The position numbers and the translations under genes are program-made. Shown in pieces: positions 22,506 to 32,235 of a stretch of DNA of 64,000 bases (positions are counted from its first letter, which is position 1; each line of letters opens with the position of its first letter). This DNA comes from Cervus elaphus (Eukaryota; Chordata; Mammalia; Artiodactyla; Cervidae): positions 27,561,501 through 27,625,500 of the forward strand of contig NC_057826.1 of the NCBI RefSeq assembly GCF_910594005.1. The letters run 5' to 3'. The notes under the pieces were generated by a model that saw nothing but the letters and a program-made list of their open reading frames with translations, ran no database searches and was not told where the DNA came from.

Positions 22506-22534
22506 GGGAGGTGGGAGGGGGGATCGGGATGGGG
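22506..22534 (+). other. G-quadruplex-type stretch in L1 3' UTR
   Basis: Five G-runs of at least three bases with loops AGGT, A, ATC and AT lie between ORF2 and the tail. A G-rich polypurine tract is a conserved feature of mammalian L1 3' UTRs. Quadruplex folding is inferred from the pattern. Confidence 0.75.
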
Positions 22535-22615
22535 AATAAGTGTAAATCTATGGCTGATTCATATCAATGTATGACAAAACCCACTGAAATGTTGTGAAGT
22601 AATTAGCCTCCAACT

Positions 22616-22621
22616 AATAAA
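22616..22621 (+). terminator. L1 poly(A) signal and start of A-tail
   Basis: AATAAA overlaps the beginning of the A-run that extends to 22636. The signal at the extreme 3' end is typical of L1. The A-tail of about 18 bases is short for a very recent insertion. Confidence 0.85.
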
Positions 22622-22632
22622 AAAAAAAAAAA

Positions 22633-22652
22633 AAAAGATAATAGATGCAGAG
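22633..22652. repeat. 3' target-site duplication of the full-length L1
   Basis: Exact partner of 15096-15115, ending GATGCAGAG. The interrupted LTR resumes at 22653 with TGTGGCTC. Confidence 0.96.
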
Positions 22653-23336
22653 TGTGGCTCATGCAGAGTTACAGGGCAATATTTGTGGAATTTAGTTTGC
22701 ATAAGAAGTTAGTCTTCTGAAAAGAAGAGACTTCATTATCAAGGCAGGCTGTAGATTAGGAACAGTTAAAGTAGAGAAGAACTCAAAAAGAGAAAAAGAA
22801 AAACTTTTTTAAATTCACTGCAACAGTTTGACTTCCAAGAAAAAATTATATGATGCCAAATTGACCAGTTTCTCATCATATTGCAGGGAAAAGTCAATTC
22901 TGACTTCATGTTGGAACTGTTTCTTTGACTTTCTTTTCACTGCTTTTGTTATTATAATTGTATATGGTGGCCTGCCTCAAAGAATCCTGCCCCTCTGCCT
23001 GACCTGTAAACTAAAGTTCAGAACCCCGTCTACCTATAGATGGCAGGAAGGAAGAAATTAACACACCCCCTCTCTGAGGCTTGCCATTGTAGGAGATATT
23101 TGTAAGATTAATGGCCTTTTTTGCTTTGTTGCCTTACCCCCTACCCATCTCTGATATAGAAAAAAGATCTGTCATCCCCCTACACCCTCTCAGAAGATGG
23201 TTATTTTGAGACATTAGTCTGCCATCTTCTCAGTCAGCCACCTCTCTGAATGAAGTCATTTTCCTTGCCTCAGCACCTTGTCTCTGACTCATTGGCCTGT
23301 CTTGTGACAAGCAGAGCAAGCTTGGACTTGGTAACA
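22653..23336 (-). mobile_element. ERV LTR, U3-side half (split by the L1)
   Basis: Read on the - strand it begins TGTTACCAAGTCCAAGCTTG, which fits a TG-starting LTR of a type I remember as common in cattle. It continues leftward to the L1 junction. The other half is at about 14130-15115. Only non-coding LTR sequence is seen, with no gag, pol or env. The family name is not assigned. The + strand could be read as the end of an LTR (GGTAACA) as well. Confidence 0.5.
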
Positions 23337-23494
23337 GCCATTGCCTGAGTGTTTGCTCTGAGTCCTGGATCAAGAGAGGCAGTTACCTTGAGATTTATGA
23401 CCTCTTATGTGAATTGGACCTAGGGTAAAGAGAAGCTATCATTAGATTTTATTAAAATAATAGCTTCCACCCCTTCCCACCCCCCACCAGTTAC

Positions 23495-23690
23495 TATCAA
23501 ATCTGATGCTGGGAAAGACAGAACAGGAGAAGAAGGGGTGACAGAGGATAAGATAGTTGGATAGCATCACTGACTCAATGGACATGAGTTTGAACAAACT
23601 CTGGGAGATAGTGAAGGGCAGGGAAACCTGGCATGCTACAGTCCATGGGATTGTACAGAGTTGGACACAATTTATAATTAGAATAACAAC
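23495..23690 (+). mobile_element. BovB 3'-end fragment
   Basis: Sense-oriented BovB terminus: CTGATGCTGGGAAAGA, GGGGTGACAGAGGATAAGAT, CACTGACTCAATGGACATGA, GGCATGCTACAGTCCATGGG, then GAGTTGGACACAA. About 195 bp remain, 5'-truncated. Confidence 0.85.
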
Positions 23691-24544
23691 CATCTAATCT
23701 ATTGATGGTGTCCTTTTCATTGTTGCAGGGTAAAGGGTTATTTTCTGCAGCAGTACTTAGTGGCCTATACTGCTTGGGGGTAGGAGTGATGGAAAGCAGA
23801 ATTTCTAGAATTTCTACACACAAAACCTATACCTCTGCCTCCAGGGCAATATGCTGGGCCCAGAGAGCTACCTGCTCACACCACTTCTTCCCCAAACACA
23901 AATACTAATTTCAGGGCAACTCTCTCACTTATCAGAAATACCTCCTTATTTCTTATAAATTTTGATATTCCTTAAACAACCATATGCTCATTTTATAAAT
24001 TAAAGATAGAGTTCTAAGTGCAGATAGTCTGGGAATGATGAGACATTAACAAATTTAAGGCATAAATGATTAGTTTTCAAACAAGTAGTATAGTCTGGGG
24101 GCAGAGTGGGCAGTGAATAGGAGCCTCAAAACCTTTTGAATGTCATTCTAAATTCTGACTCCACTTTTTGCAGTACAGTCAGTTTTTTAACTGCCTGCAC
24201 CTCATACCCATAACATCAACAGATTGGCTCAGGAGGTTCAGGACTGTCTTTACCTCCCACCCTCCCCCCCACCACTTGTGCTTTCCATCTTCATACAGAA
24301 TTGCTATATTAGAGCACAAAATGCCTAAATGGGAACGAGGCAGGGAAATCATACCTCTATTCACAAATCTGTGATTTCTCTTTCTTGTCTACACAGGATA
24401 CATTAGTTCAAGAGCAGCAGTTTAGTTTTTAGAGAGGAATATTCCCTAGGGCTTGGTGAACCTGGACCATTATTCCAGTATCAGTATGGTGGGGACTGGG
24501 CAGAGATTAGAGGTGAGGGGCGGGGAAGGAGAGGAACATGCATT
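23691..24544. other. Unassigned non-coding sequence
   Basis: No gene or repeat recognised. Open frames up to 82 codons are unremarkable. Confidence 0.45.
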
Positions 24545-24715
24545 CCTGAAGCACCTCCTCTCTCAGTACTCATTACATCCATTGTTTTATTTAATCCTCA
24601 AAACAGTTGTGTCTTTATGTCAACTTACAGTGGAGGAATGGAGGCTCAATGAGTGTAAGCAACATGTTAACACAGCTACTAAAGACAGGGAGTCCAATGT
24701 GATCAATTTGATTCC
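24545..24715 (+). repeat. MIR SINE fossil
   Basis: Order of the MIR core is visible: TTTATTTAATCCTCAAAACA, then CAACTTACAGTGGAGGAA, GGAGGCTCAATGAGTGTAAG and CACAGCTACTAAAGACAGGG. Strongly diverged, as expected for this ancient family. Confidence 0.65.
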
Positions 24716-25083
24716 ACTTCAGCATGAAACTGAACAATAGCTGGGGGGGGTAAGAACAGGAATGTTGGATGAAGTTAAAAGGTTTAAAGCAGATTTTGGA
24801 AATTAGTGTAAGCTTTGAACCTCCCTGTCCCAGTTTGAGTGCTCTTGTAGAATTCCTTCCCAACTTCTTACCTGTTTTGTTCATTTTTACTTGCTTTTGT
24901 TAGGTGGTTAGAATAGGAAAAAGGAGTCCAGAATGGCGGTGGCTAAAAGACAAGGAAAGGAAAAGCCCGTGAAAACAGAACAAAGGAAGGTCCAAGAAAA
25001 GGAGTGAGGACCTCAGGTAGAACAAATAGCACTGCTGGCTAGCCCAATTTACATAGGGCAGGCCCAGAGGGAGAAGAAAAAAA

Positions 25084-25094
25084 CATATAAAAAG
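25084..25094 (+). promoter_or_regulatory. TATA box of the solo LTR
   Basis: CATATAAAAAG about 100 bp upstream of the LTR's AATAAA, where a retroviral U3/R boundary is expected. Function is inferred from position. Confidence 0.65.
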
Positions 25095-25190
25095 AGGAGC
25101 CAAAACTGGGCCATGGGGCCTCTCTTCTCTTCGAGTCTTTTGGGTCAGCATGCCCTCATGCCTAGAGGATGTATTTTCCTTTACTTTCTA

Positions 25191-25196
25191 AATAAA
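25191..25196 (+). terminator. Poly(A) signal of the solo LTR
   Basis: AATAAA 142 bp before the LTR end, followed by a GT-rich segment. This fits the R/U5 position. Confidence 0.65.
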
Positions 25197-25529
25197 ACTG
25201 AGCTGTAACACGAAACTGTAACACTGGTCCATCTGAGAGCTGTAATATTGGTCTGTCTGAGGTCTGTAACACTGGTCTATTGCTTCAAATTTTTGTTGTG
25301 ACAAGACAGAACTGAAGAAATTACACACTCTCCTGACACTTTCATCTGTGTGCTATGCTTGAGGGGTCAGGATGAAAACAAAATTGGCTTGTATGAAGTT
25401 TTACTTGACCATGTGACCCTTGGAAACAGTTTTGCACCAGACTCTCTCCCATTTCATCCAATGAACCCACTGACATTTAGTCCCTACCCTGTACTTACAG
25501 GACTTTTCCACTTTTACTTGCTGTGCCAT

Positions 25530-25695
25530 TCACTATCCCCAATATTTGCCTTGGCTGTGTTTTATGGGACCAGATACTGACTCCATCAGGGCAGGGATTA
25601 TATCTGTTCTGCCCACCTTCATGGGCCTGTGACCTAAAGAAGAGTATGGCACAGAGTGCAATGTACACTTAATTAGTATTGGATGGACTTCTGAT
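25530..25695 (+). repeat. L2 LINE 3'-end fossil
   Basis: GACTCCATCAGGGCAGGGAT, TATCTGTTCTGCCCACC and TATGGCACAGAGTGCAATGT follow the order of the L2 3' end (CTCCATGAGGGCAGGGAC ... CTGGCACATAGTAGG). Diverged, with approximate boundaries. Confidence 0.6.
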
Positions 25696-27654
25696 CCAAG
25701 AAGTGTTCTTCTTTCTCCTCTCCCTGGACAAAGTTTAGACAACTTTAGGCTAATTTTTAAATCTATCTTTGTAAAACTTTTACATATCCTAAACAGACAT
25801 TTGCCCCTAATGAATTCATCTTTTTCTTAACTCAACTGTGGAAATTCCTCAAGTAATAATTTAGGTTAATTTACTATTCAATTCTTGAATTCTATTAAAC
25901 TTTTCAGGCCATATGACTTCTTTGACTATAAGATAGCATTTTCTTTGTGGATAGATACTACTTTATTCCCCAGGACACAATTCTCAGGTAAGTGAAAACT
26001 CAGTAAATATTTAGGGGTGATGCTTTTCACCCATCTGTAAAATGACCACCCAAATAATCATGTAGTGACTATTTAAAATAAGTCTGGACTTAGATTTTTT
26101 TCTTTATTTGTTCAGTTTTGTGTTTTGAAATTTTTCTAAAGAATCACCAAATGATAAGTTTTTCATTATTGCATATTTTACATTAAATATTGCAAGTTAA
26201 AATATTGTGGTTTGGGAGTGGTCTTTATTACCAACTTTTTAAATCTAATGAAGATTCAGCCTAGAGCAGAACCACATTTTGTGCACAAGGCTGCCCTGAG
26301 GTAATTCTCCAATTAGCAACAACAGCAAGAAAACAACAAAGTGAATCATCCCTGCCAAGTATGAGGAGATTACAGGTTCCCATTTATACAAAGGAAATGC
26401 TAAATATAGATGCACCCCCATTGAGCTGTTGCATCAGAAAGAAGAGAGAAAATGCACAGGGGAGAAGAAAATGGGTACAAGATCTGAAAAATCAGAAACT
26501 TCTATAGAGCATCTTGTCTTCCATGATCACAAACTTCCTCAACTGAATTCAGCCTTCTTTCTTAAACATTTCCCAAGCAGCATACTGTGGGCTATTCTGG
26601 GGAAATATTTGCACAAAATATCTCAAACTTATGTTTGCTGACAAGCTATGAAGTCTACATTTTTAGTAAGAAAATTTCATTTTACTATAGAATTTCCTGA
26701 TCCAACTGGCACACCTGCTTCCCATGAATCTTGAAGAAACAGATGGAAGGGGGAGACTGATTTTGACTGAGCTTGAATTCAGCCTTAGGAATAATTTTTA
26801 AATTTTCTTAACTATTTCACAAGGTTGTGCTGTTTTAATTTAAGTAGACTGGCTTCTCTCAGGAAAATCTTAAGGAGAAAAATCAAAAAAATAAGAGGCT
26901 GCTTTTAATAAATAGCAATATATATTAAGTTAAAATCAGTTTTGCTAAATGAGTTCAATAACTGATTAAAAATGATGATGAACATGAGAGTATGTCTGTA
27001 AAATATGACACAGATGATAGTAATACTACTGTTACTGTTAATAGGTTTCCTGAAAACATGAAACAAATTGCATCTTGACTCTTGTTCTATAAATATGCTG
27101 CCTTTGCTCTATTTGAGCCTAGGCCTAGTGGCCTCCTCTTTTCTGATCAAGAAATATGTTACAACCTGAAGAAAAGAGGTTAGATGTTTGGTGGGAATCA
27201 TCAGCGGAAAGTTAGACCCTGGAGTGTTTTGGCTAGTTGGAGCTCTACTGAAAAATCTGATTCTCCACTCTATGAAAGTCTAGTTTCGATAAAAGAGATG
27301 AAATGTACTTTGTTGCCCTTTCTACACTCAGGGCACCAAGGCCTGGGTTATGATCCTTTACTATCAATTGATACTGGGAAGTTAGAGCAATAAAAGAAAA
27401 ACATGGACACATTTTTTTTTTTCTCTAAATGCTGAAATTCAAGTGGGGCTTTTCTCTGGGTCCCCTAATATATGTCACTTTTGTTCTTTACAAAAATGCT
27501 AATCATTTGACAATTTTATTTAAATCTCAGTCTATCTGCTTAGGGAAGTTGACTGGCGCATCTTAGGAAGTTAATACTTATATGTTATTCTTCCAAAAAT
27601 GCATATTTTGCATTTTTGCAAAATGCATTATTTTGGAGATAAGAACTGATCTTA
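25696..27654. other. Unassigned non-coding sequence
   Basis: About 2 kb of AT-rich DNA without a recognisable repeat or gene. Longest frames are near 70 codons. Confidence 0.45.
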
Positions 27655-27857
27655 TCTTAGTCACTCAGTCATGTCCAGCTCTTTGCAACTCCATGGACTG
27701 TAGCCCACCTGGCTCCTCTGTCCATGGGATTTCCCTGGCAAGAATACAGCAGTGGGTAGTCATTCCCTTCTCCAGTGGATCTTCCTGACCCATGGACTGA
27801 ACCCAGTTTTTGTACATTGCAGGTGGATTCTGTACTGTCTGAGACACCAGGGAAGCC
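27655..27857 (-). mobile_element. Bov-tA SINE
   Basis: Reverse-oriented: tail TTAGTCACTCAGTCATGTCC at low coordinates, TGGACTGTAGCCCACCTGGC, GCAAGAATACAGCAGTGGGT, and the head ending ACACCAGGGAAGCC at 27857. Moderately diverged. No certain target duplication. Confidence 0.9.
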
Positions 27858-28659
27858 TAGATTTTTCAGAGCTGGAAGAAACCTGAGAGGATGTTTAGTA
27901 CCATAATTCAATTTTATAGATCATTAACAGCTTATGTTTGTATAGCCAATTTTGGCTCATGTTTTCATTTACAGAATTTAACTTGAGGTATACTGGGAAG
28001 ATATAATTCTCATTTTATACAGAGAAAGTGTATTTAGGTTTCAAATGACCTTTGAAAAACTGAGACTACAGGTTAGTGTCAAAATCAACTTTGGAACCAA
28101 GTTCTTTTGCCTTCCAGTCCAGTTCTCTTCCTATAGATTTGTTACACTGCTCGGCCCAGAACAGCATATCCATGGCTCTTCAGCTCAAGGACTAGATTTC
28201 AACCAATCCACCTCCTTATCCTCCAGCTTTGCACCAGAGGTCTCCAACTTTTGCAAGTTTGATATCCCAAGCTCAAAGAAAAATGTCATAAATTCCAAGC
28301 TAAAGTATAGGCTTTTCAGTAAGCCCTTTCTTGATCCCCAGAAAAGGCCCAGCATTTCTTTGTTGTATGTTTTACTTAGCCCAGAAGAAAATCTATCTCC
28401 TATGAAGTACCTTTGAAGCCTTCCTTTTAGTAGGTTGGATAGATTTCTTTATTCATTCATCAGATTTTCGTTAGTAGACCAAAATTCATCAACTCTGCAT
28501 TGTCACTTTATTCTTTCAGACTGTTCTGTTTATAATGCTTGCTAATGTATTACTCAGATAGATAAGCTTAGGTGTTTAGTAAATGTCATTAAATTCCCAA
28601 AAAGGTATTAAAAGACACATACAGAATTGTGTTGATTACTTCAGAGGTATCTTCTGAAA
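27858..28659. other. Unassigned sequence, first 80 bases MIR/CR1-like
   Basis: 27858-27935 (CAGAGCTGGAAGAAACCTGA ... ATTCAATTTTATAGATCATT) resembles an ancient SINE/CR1-type repeat. The 123-codon frame at 28045-28416 shows no domain, biased codon use or homology I recognise. Confidence 0.4.
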
Positions 28660-28770
28660 TTTTTGATGGAAGGAACTATATTTAATGTTTATTTGTTTTA
28701 ATCCTTTGTGGAATCCCTTGTGCTATGTATTTTGTGCATAGCAAGTGCTCAATAAATATCTGCCCATTTG
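28660..28770 (+). repeat. L2-like 3'-end fossil
   Basis: GTGCATAGCAAGTGCTCAATAAATATCTG matches the L2/MIR-type terminal motif (ATAGTAGGTGCTCAATAAAT). Only the last part of the element is evident. Confidence 0.5.
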
Positions 28771-28869
28771 AAATACATTAACTGTTACCTAAATAGATAT
28801 TATGAATTTTACATGATTCTGAAGCTATTTGAATGTCAGGGCTCAGTTCTGCCCTGCAATTACCTATCC

Positions 28870-29100
28870 CTGTGGTTCTTAACCAGGAAAATTTTGTCTT
28901 CTACAGAATGTTTGGCAATAGCTGGAGATAAACATGATTGCCACAACTCAGGAATGTGGTGGGAAGGATTGGGTTGCTATAGGCATCTCATGGTCAGAGA
29001 CCAGGGATGCTGTAAATATACTACAATACACAGGACAACTCCTAACAGCAATGTATTATCTAGCCCAAAATGGCAATAGTCACCAGGTTGAGAAGCTATG
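28870..29100 (+). mobile_element. MER5A-type hAT-Charlie DNA transposon fossil
   Basis: Starts CTGTGGTTCTTAACCAGG and ends AGGTTGAGAAGCTATG, the imperfect terminal inverted repeats of MER5A. Internal blocks TTTGGCAATAGCTGGAGAT, AGACCAGGGATGCTGTAAAT, CTACAATACACAGGACA and TAGCCCAAAATGGCAATAGT are in consensus order. It is non-autonomous and carries no transposase. Confidence 0.85.
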
Positions 29101-30297
29101 GCTTAGGTAAAAGTCTTACTCAAACCCAGTAAGTTTATCTTTAACCCCAATGTGATATTTCAAAGGTGTTTTCAATGTTTGTTTCACATTGATAGTTTAC
29201 TTCATGGGAAATCCTGACATCAACACAGCTACCAAAGGTGGCTTATACAATCTTACATAAGCTTGAATTAGCACTACCTTTTAAATATGATTTTATGACT
29301 TCTCCTATGATGAATGAAAGAGTAGAGTACAACTTTGAGAAAACCTCATAGGAAGACCATTCATTTAAGTATCATTGCTAGAAATTTTGCTGTTTACTTG
29401 CTAGGAAGATTGGAATAAAACAAATCAATCATACTGAGTAATTGAGTATTATTTTATATTGTCATTTTCAAATCACCCAAATTGTTTGAATTGAGAATAT
29501 ATATGTATAAATAAAGAGTAAACATTGGGATTTAAATAGTTAATAGTAATGTTTATGTAACATTAACAAGTACCCAGTTTTTCGTTCTGAAGGATGTTTA
29601 TAGAATTACATGCAGAATACAGAAATACTTTAGCATGGACCTATTTGAATGTGGGAGTTAGGAAGGTGAGAGAAAGAGATACACAGGGTTAGTGAGTGGA
29701 TAGAGTGAACATGTAATTTATCACCCAAACCACAAACCAGGGCATCTTTAAGAATGAGTCACTGCTTATAATTAAGTCAAAATAACAGACATAAACAACT
29801 ATTTGGGAGCAAACCAGGAAGAATGGTGGGTCTATTCACAAATAATGCCTCAGATTTGGAGAAAATAACAGAGGATGATATTGAACTTAAAATAGTGTCC
29901 AGGGATGTAAGACCTAGAGAAATATTTTTTAAACTCTTGGACATGGAAAGACTCTCCCTGCACAGGCAAATGCCACAGCTTTGGAGATAGAGGCTTTGGC
30001 ACTAGAGTGCCTTATCTGTGAAAGGAAGTCTCTTTGACATGGCCTCACTAGTACCTGGTAAGAACAGCAGCTCTTCAGCAATGGACTGATGAAACAAAGG
30101 AAGATGAAATAAGGGAGGGGAAAGATCAGATCACATATGCTATTTTAGGCTATGTGTCAGAGCCACGTGGGGAGCTCTCTAGAGACCTGGGGAGAGTGCC
30201 TGGCTAAGGAATAAAGAAAGGTGAATGTTAGTCGGGCTGGTGTGCATTGTCAGATAGCTGCATCTAAGAGGTCAAAGGGAGACTCAGACCAGCAATT
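29101..30297. other. Unassigned non-coding sequence
   Basis: No gene or repeat recognised across 1.2 kb. Confidence 0.45.
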
Positions 30298-31050
30298 GTG
30301 GTCCTGGCAGTAGAAAGCAAAAATTTGGAAACTACCACTTCAGGCTTAAGTGCAAAACAAACTTTATTAAAGCATAGATACCCTCTCAGAAGGAGATCAG
30401 GCTATTTTTGGAAAGTGAAATCAGCCCTCCCATACAGGCTTAGGGTGTTTATTAACAGTTATTCTGCAAGGAGACGGGTGTGATCATGGGTGAGTGCCAG
30501 GAGAAGATTGCTATTTGATTGACTGTCCCGAGTTCTATAACATGTTTGTTATTGAGTATGCCCTTACCATTGATTTGTTCAGGAGAGCCTAATGAGGGGA
30601 GGGCAAGCCACAGATAGATTTTATTATAATGTTGGTATAATGAGTTTGGGTTTACTAGAATTTGTACACTTGTCTAGTGTGGGCATGCACAGCCCAGAGA
30701 AATTCTCTCCTGTTACGGCTCCCTCTTTACCTGGATAAGTTGCCCACCTCCTGGCCATATTTACTGGTTCTGGGTGAGGTCAGAAGAGGGTCTTCAGATG
30801 GTTGGGGCCTAATCAGACTATTTTCCTCTTATCTTTAACTGCCATCACCTCTTTGCTGCTACTTTCAAGGAAGGGTTCCCAGATGGTTGGGGCTTGGCTT
30901 GGTTACTCCCCTCTTGTCTTTTTGCCTCTGTCACCTCCTTGCTACTACTGTCTAACTACCTACCTAACAAATGGAGATTTGGAATGGAAGTCAAAGCCCT
31001 CTTTGTCTGCAAGCAGAGCTAGATACTGTTAATTTAATATTTATACGGCT
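30298..31050 (-). mobile_element. Possible ERV-type LTR
   Basis: On the - strand an AATAAA signal (30362-30367 region, seen as TTTATT on +) lies about 65 bases inside a TG-starting boundary near 30299, the same layout as the better-defined LTR at 33073. A direct 85-bp repeat at 30788 would lie in U3. No flanking duplication was found, so this remains tentative. Confidence 0.33.
30788..30957. repeat. 85-bp tandem duplication
   Basis: GGGTCTTCAGATGGTTGGGG at 30788 recurs as GGGTTCCCAGATGGTTGGGG at 30873. Both copies continue with CCTCTT-TCTTT, then TCACCTC-TTGCT and CTACT. Clearly diverged copies. Confidence 0.8.
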
Positions 31051-31399
31051 TGGTGATTTGTGGGGAAACCCTAGTTATACTGGGCAGATGGTAAGACTTG
31101 GAAAATGTAAACTCTATGTTCCCCACATGAGATGATCAATCTGGAGCTTTAGGAAAACATTTACACTGAGAACCAGAGAACGTTTAGGACAGAAGCAGTC
31201 TAACACAGGTGGCTATGGGTCTGTGTACCCAGAAGAGATGGAGGCCATTTCAGGAGAATTATGAGAGGATCTAACAGAGTAGTGACTTAGGGCTTAGAAG
31301 CCTGGGAGAGGGTCAGTTCCAGGATGAAACATGAATGTGAACTCATCTGAAATGGAGAATCTATGTTTAGAAGGTGGGTTCCTGAACCCAATTTCAATA
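31051..31399. other. Unassigned non-coding sequence
   Basis: Spacer between two LTR-like regions. Nothing recognised. Confidence 0.4.
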
Positions 31400-31529
31400 T
31401 GTTTGGATCAGACAACAAGCAATTCTCAGACATCACCTGGATGCCCTACAATTCAACTCAATTATGACACTATATACCCAGAGGCAGCAACAGATCCTGC
31501 AAGTAAAGGGCTCAGTCCTACAGGACTGT

Positions 31530-31650
31530 TCCCCCTCCCCATTTCAGATGCCAGTCACAAGCCCATGTTGTCAACTGTGCTTCTGACCAATGCTCTTCCA
31601 ACTCAAGATGCCGATCACAAATCCAGGTTGTTACCTGTACTTCTAACCAA
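31530..31650. repeat. 60-bp tandem duplication
   Basis: CAGATGCCAGTCACAAGCCC at 31545 recurs as AAGATGCCGATCACAAATCC at 31605. Both are followed by a TTGT-A-CTGT-CTTCT-ACCAA pattern. Imperfect. Confidence 0.7.
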
Positions 31651-31800
31651 CTAGCTATAAATGAGAGGTTCCCAAGTTTCCTCCTTGGCTTTAATTAATT
31701 TGCTAGAGTGGGGCTCGCAGAACTCAGAGAAACATCTTCCTTACTAGATCACCAGTGTGTTATAGAAGGACATAACTCAGAAGCATGCGGATGGAAGAGA

Positions 31801-31888
31801 TTCACAGGACAAGGTGTGAGGAAAGGACTCATTGAGCATGCCACTCTCAGCACTCAATGAGCCCTTTCCTCACATCTTGTCCTGTGAA
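31801..31888. other. Long near-perfect inverted repeat (hairpin)
   Basis: The left arm, 31801-31836, begins TTCACAGGACAAG. The right arm, 31853-31888, ends CTTGTCCTGTGAA. The arms are 36 bp with two mismatches, one of them a G-U wobble in + strand RNA, separated by a 16-base spacer. The right arm occupies a place where the host LTR repeat should have unrelated sequence, so it looks like a local inverted copy of the left arm. Confidence 0.93.
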
Positions 31889-32235
31889 CCTGGAAGCTTT
31901 CCAAACCATCTCCATTTGGGGGTCTTATGGGGTCTTCATTATATAAGCATAATTGTTTGAATCATTGGCTATTGGAAACTGATTCAACTTCCAACCTTTC
32001 TTACCTCCCTGGATGCTGAGGGAGTAGGACTAGAACTTCCAACCCTCCAATCACTTTATTGAGTCCTTGGAAACCAGTCCCATCCCTAGGTGTCCTCAAA
32101 AGTCCTTGTTAACATAAAAGACATTTTTATGGCTTTCATCACATAGGCAATTCCCAAGGTGTTGAGAACTCGGTGCTGGAAATGGGAGGGAGACCAAATA
32201 TAATTTTTTATTTGGATTACAAATCACAATGACAC

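Larger units (their letters stand above)
15116..22636 (+). mobile_element. Full-length ruminant L1 LINE retrotransposon
   Basis: Complete L1 of about 7.5 kb: 5' UTR 15116-17495, ORF1 17496-18422, 51-bp spacer, ORF2 18474-22288, 3' UTR and A-tail to 22636. L1 copies itself by target-primed reverse transcription. ORF1p coats the RNA, and ORF2p nicks DNA and reverse-transcribes. A perfect 20-bp duplication, an untruncated 5' end starting GGAGGAGCCAAGATGGCGG, an uninterrupted ORF1 and an almost open ORF2 indicate a young insertion. It lies in the opposite orientation within an older LTR. The only coding lesion seen is one frameshift in ORF2. Confidence 0.97.
24894..25342 (+). mobile_element. Solo LTR of an ERV1-type endogenous retrovirus
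   Basis: The LTR proper is 24898-25338 (441 bp), beginning TGTTAGG and ending GACA, flanked by the 4-bp duplication CTTT at 24894-24897 and 25339-25342. In order it carries a TATA box (CATATAAAAAG, 25084-25094), an R-like segment and AATAAA at 25191-25196, then a U5 with three diverged units of about 29 bp (GTAACACTGGTC...). A 4-bp duplication is typical of gammaretrovirus-like ERVs. No internal viral sequence remains, so it arose by LTR-LTR recombination. Confidence 0.82.
31400..32235 (+). mobile_element. Ancient mammalian LTR-like repeat
   Basis: Segments GCTCGCAGAACTCAGAGAAA, GACATAACTCAGAAGCATGC, CCTGGAAGCTTTCCAAACC, GAATCATTGGCTATTGG and AGACCAAATATAATTTTTTA follow the order of an old LTR repeat known across placental mammals. 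I cannot assign the family name. It contains a 60-bp tandem duplication (31530-31650) and the hairpin at 31801-31888. Confidence 0.5.

Noticed and set aside
24894..25342. Remaining retroviral genes next to the solo LTR
   Set aside because: Neither flank has gag-, pol- or env-like sequence, and the 4-bp duplication directly flanks the single LTR.
28045..28416. 123-codon frame as a possible exon or small gene
   Set aside because: No family resemblance, no convincing splice or start context, and AT-rich non-coding-like composition.
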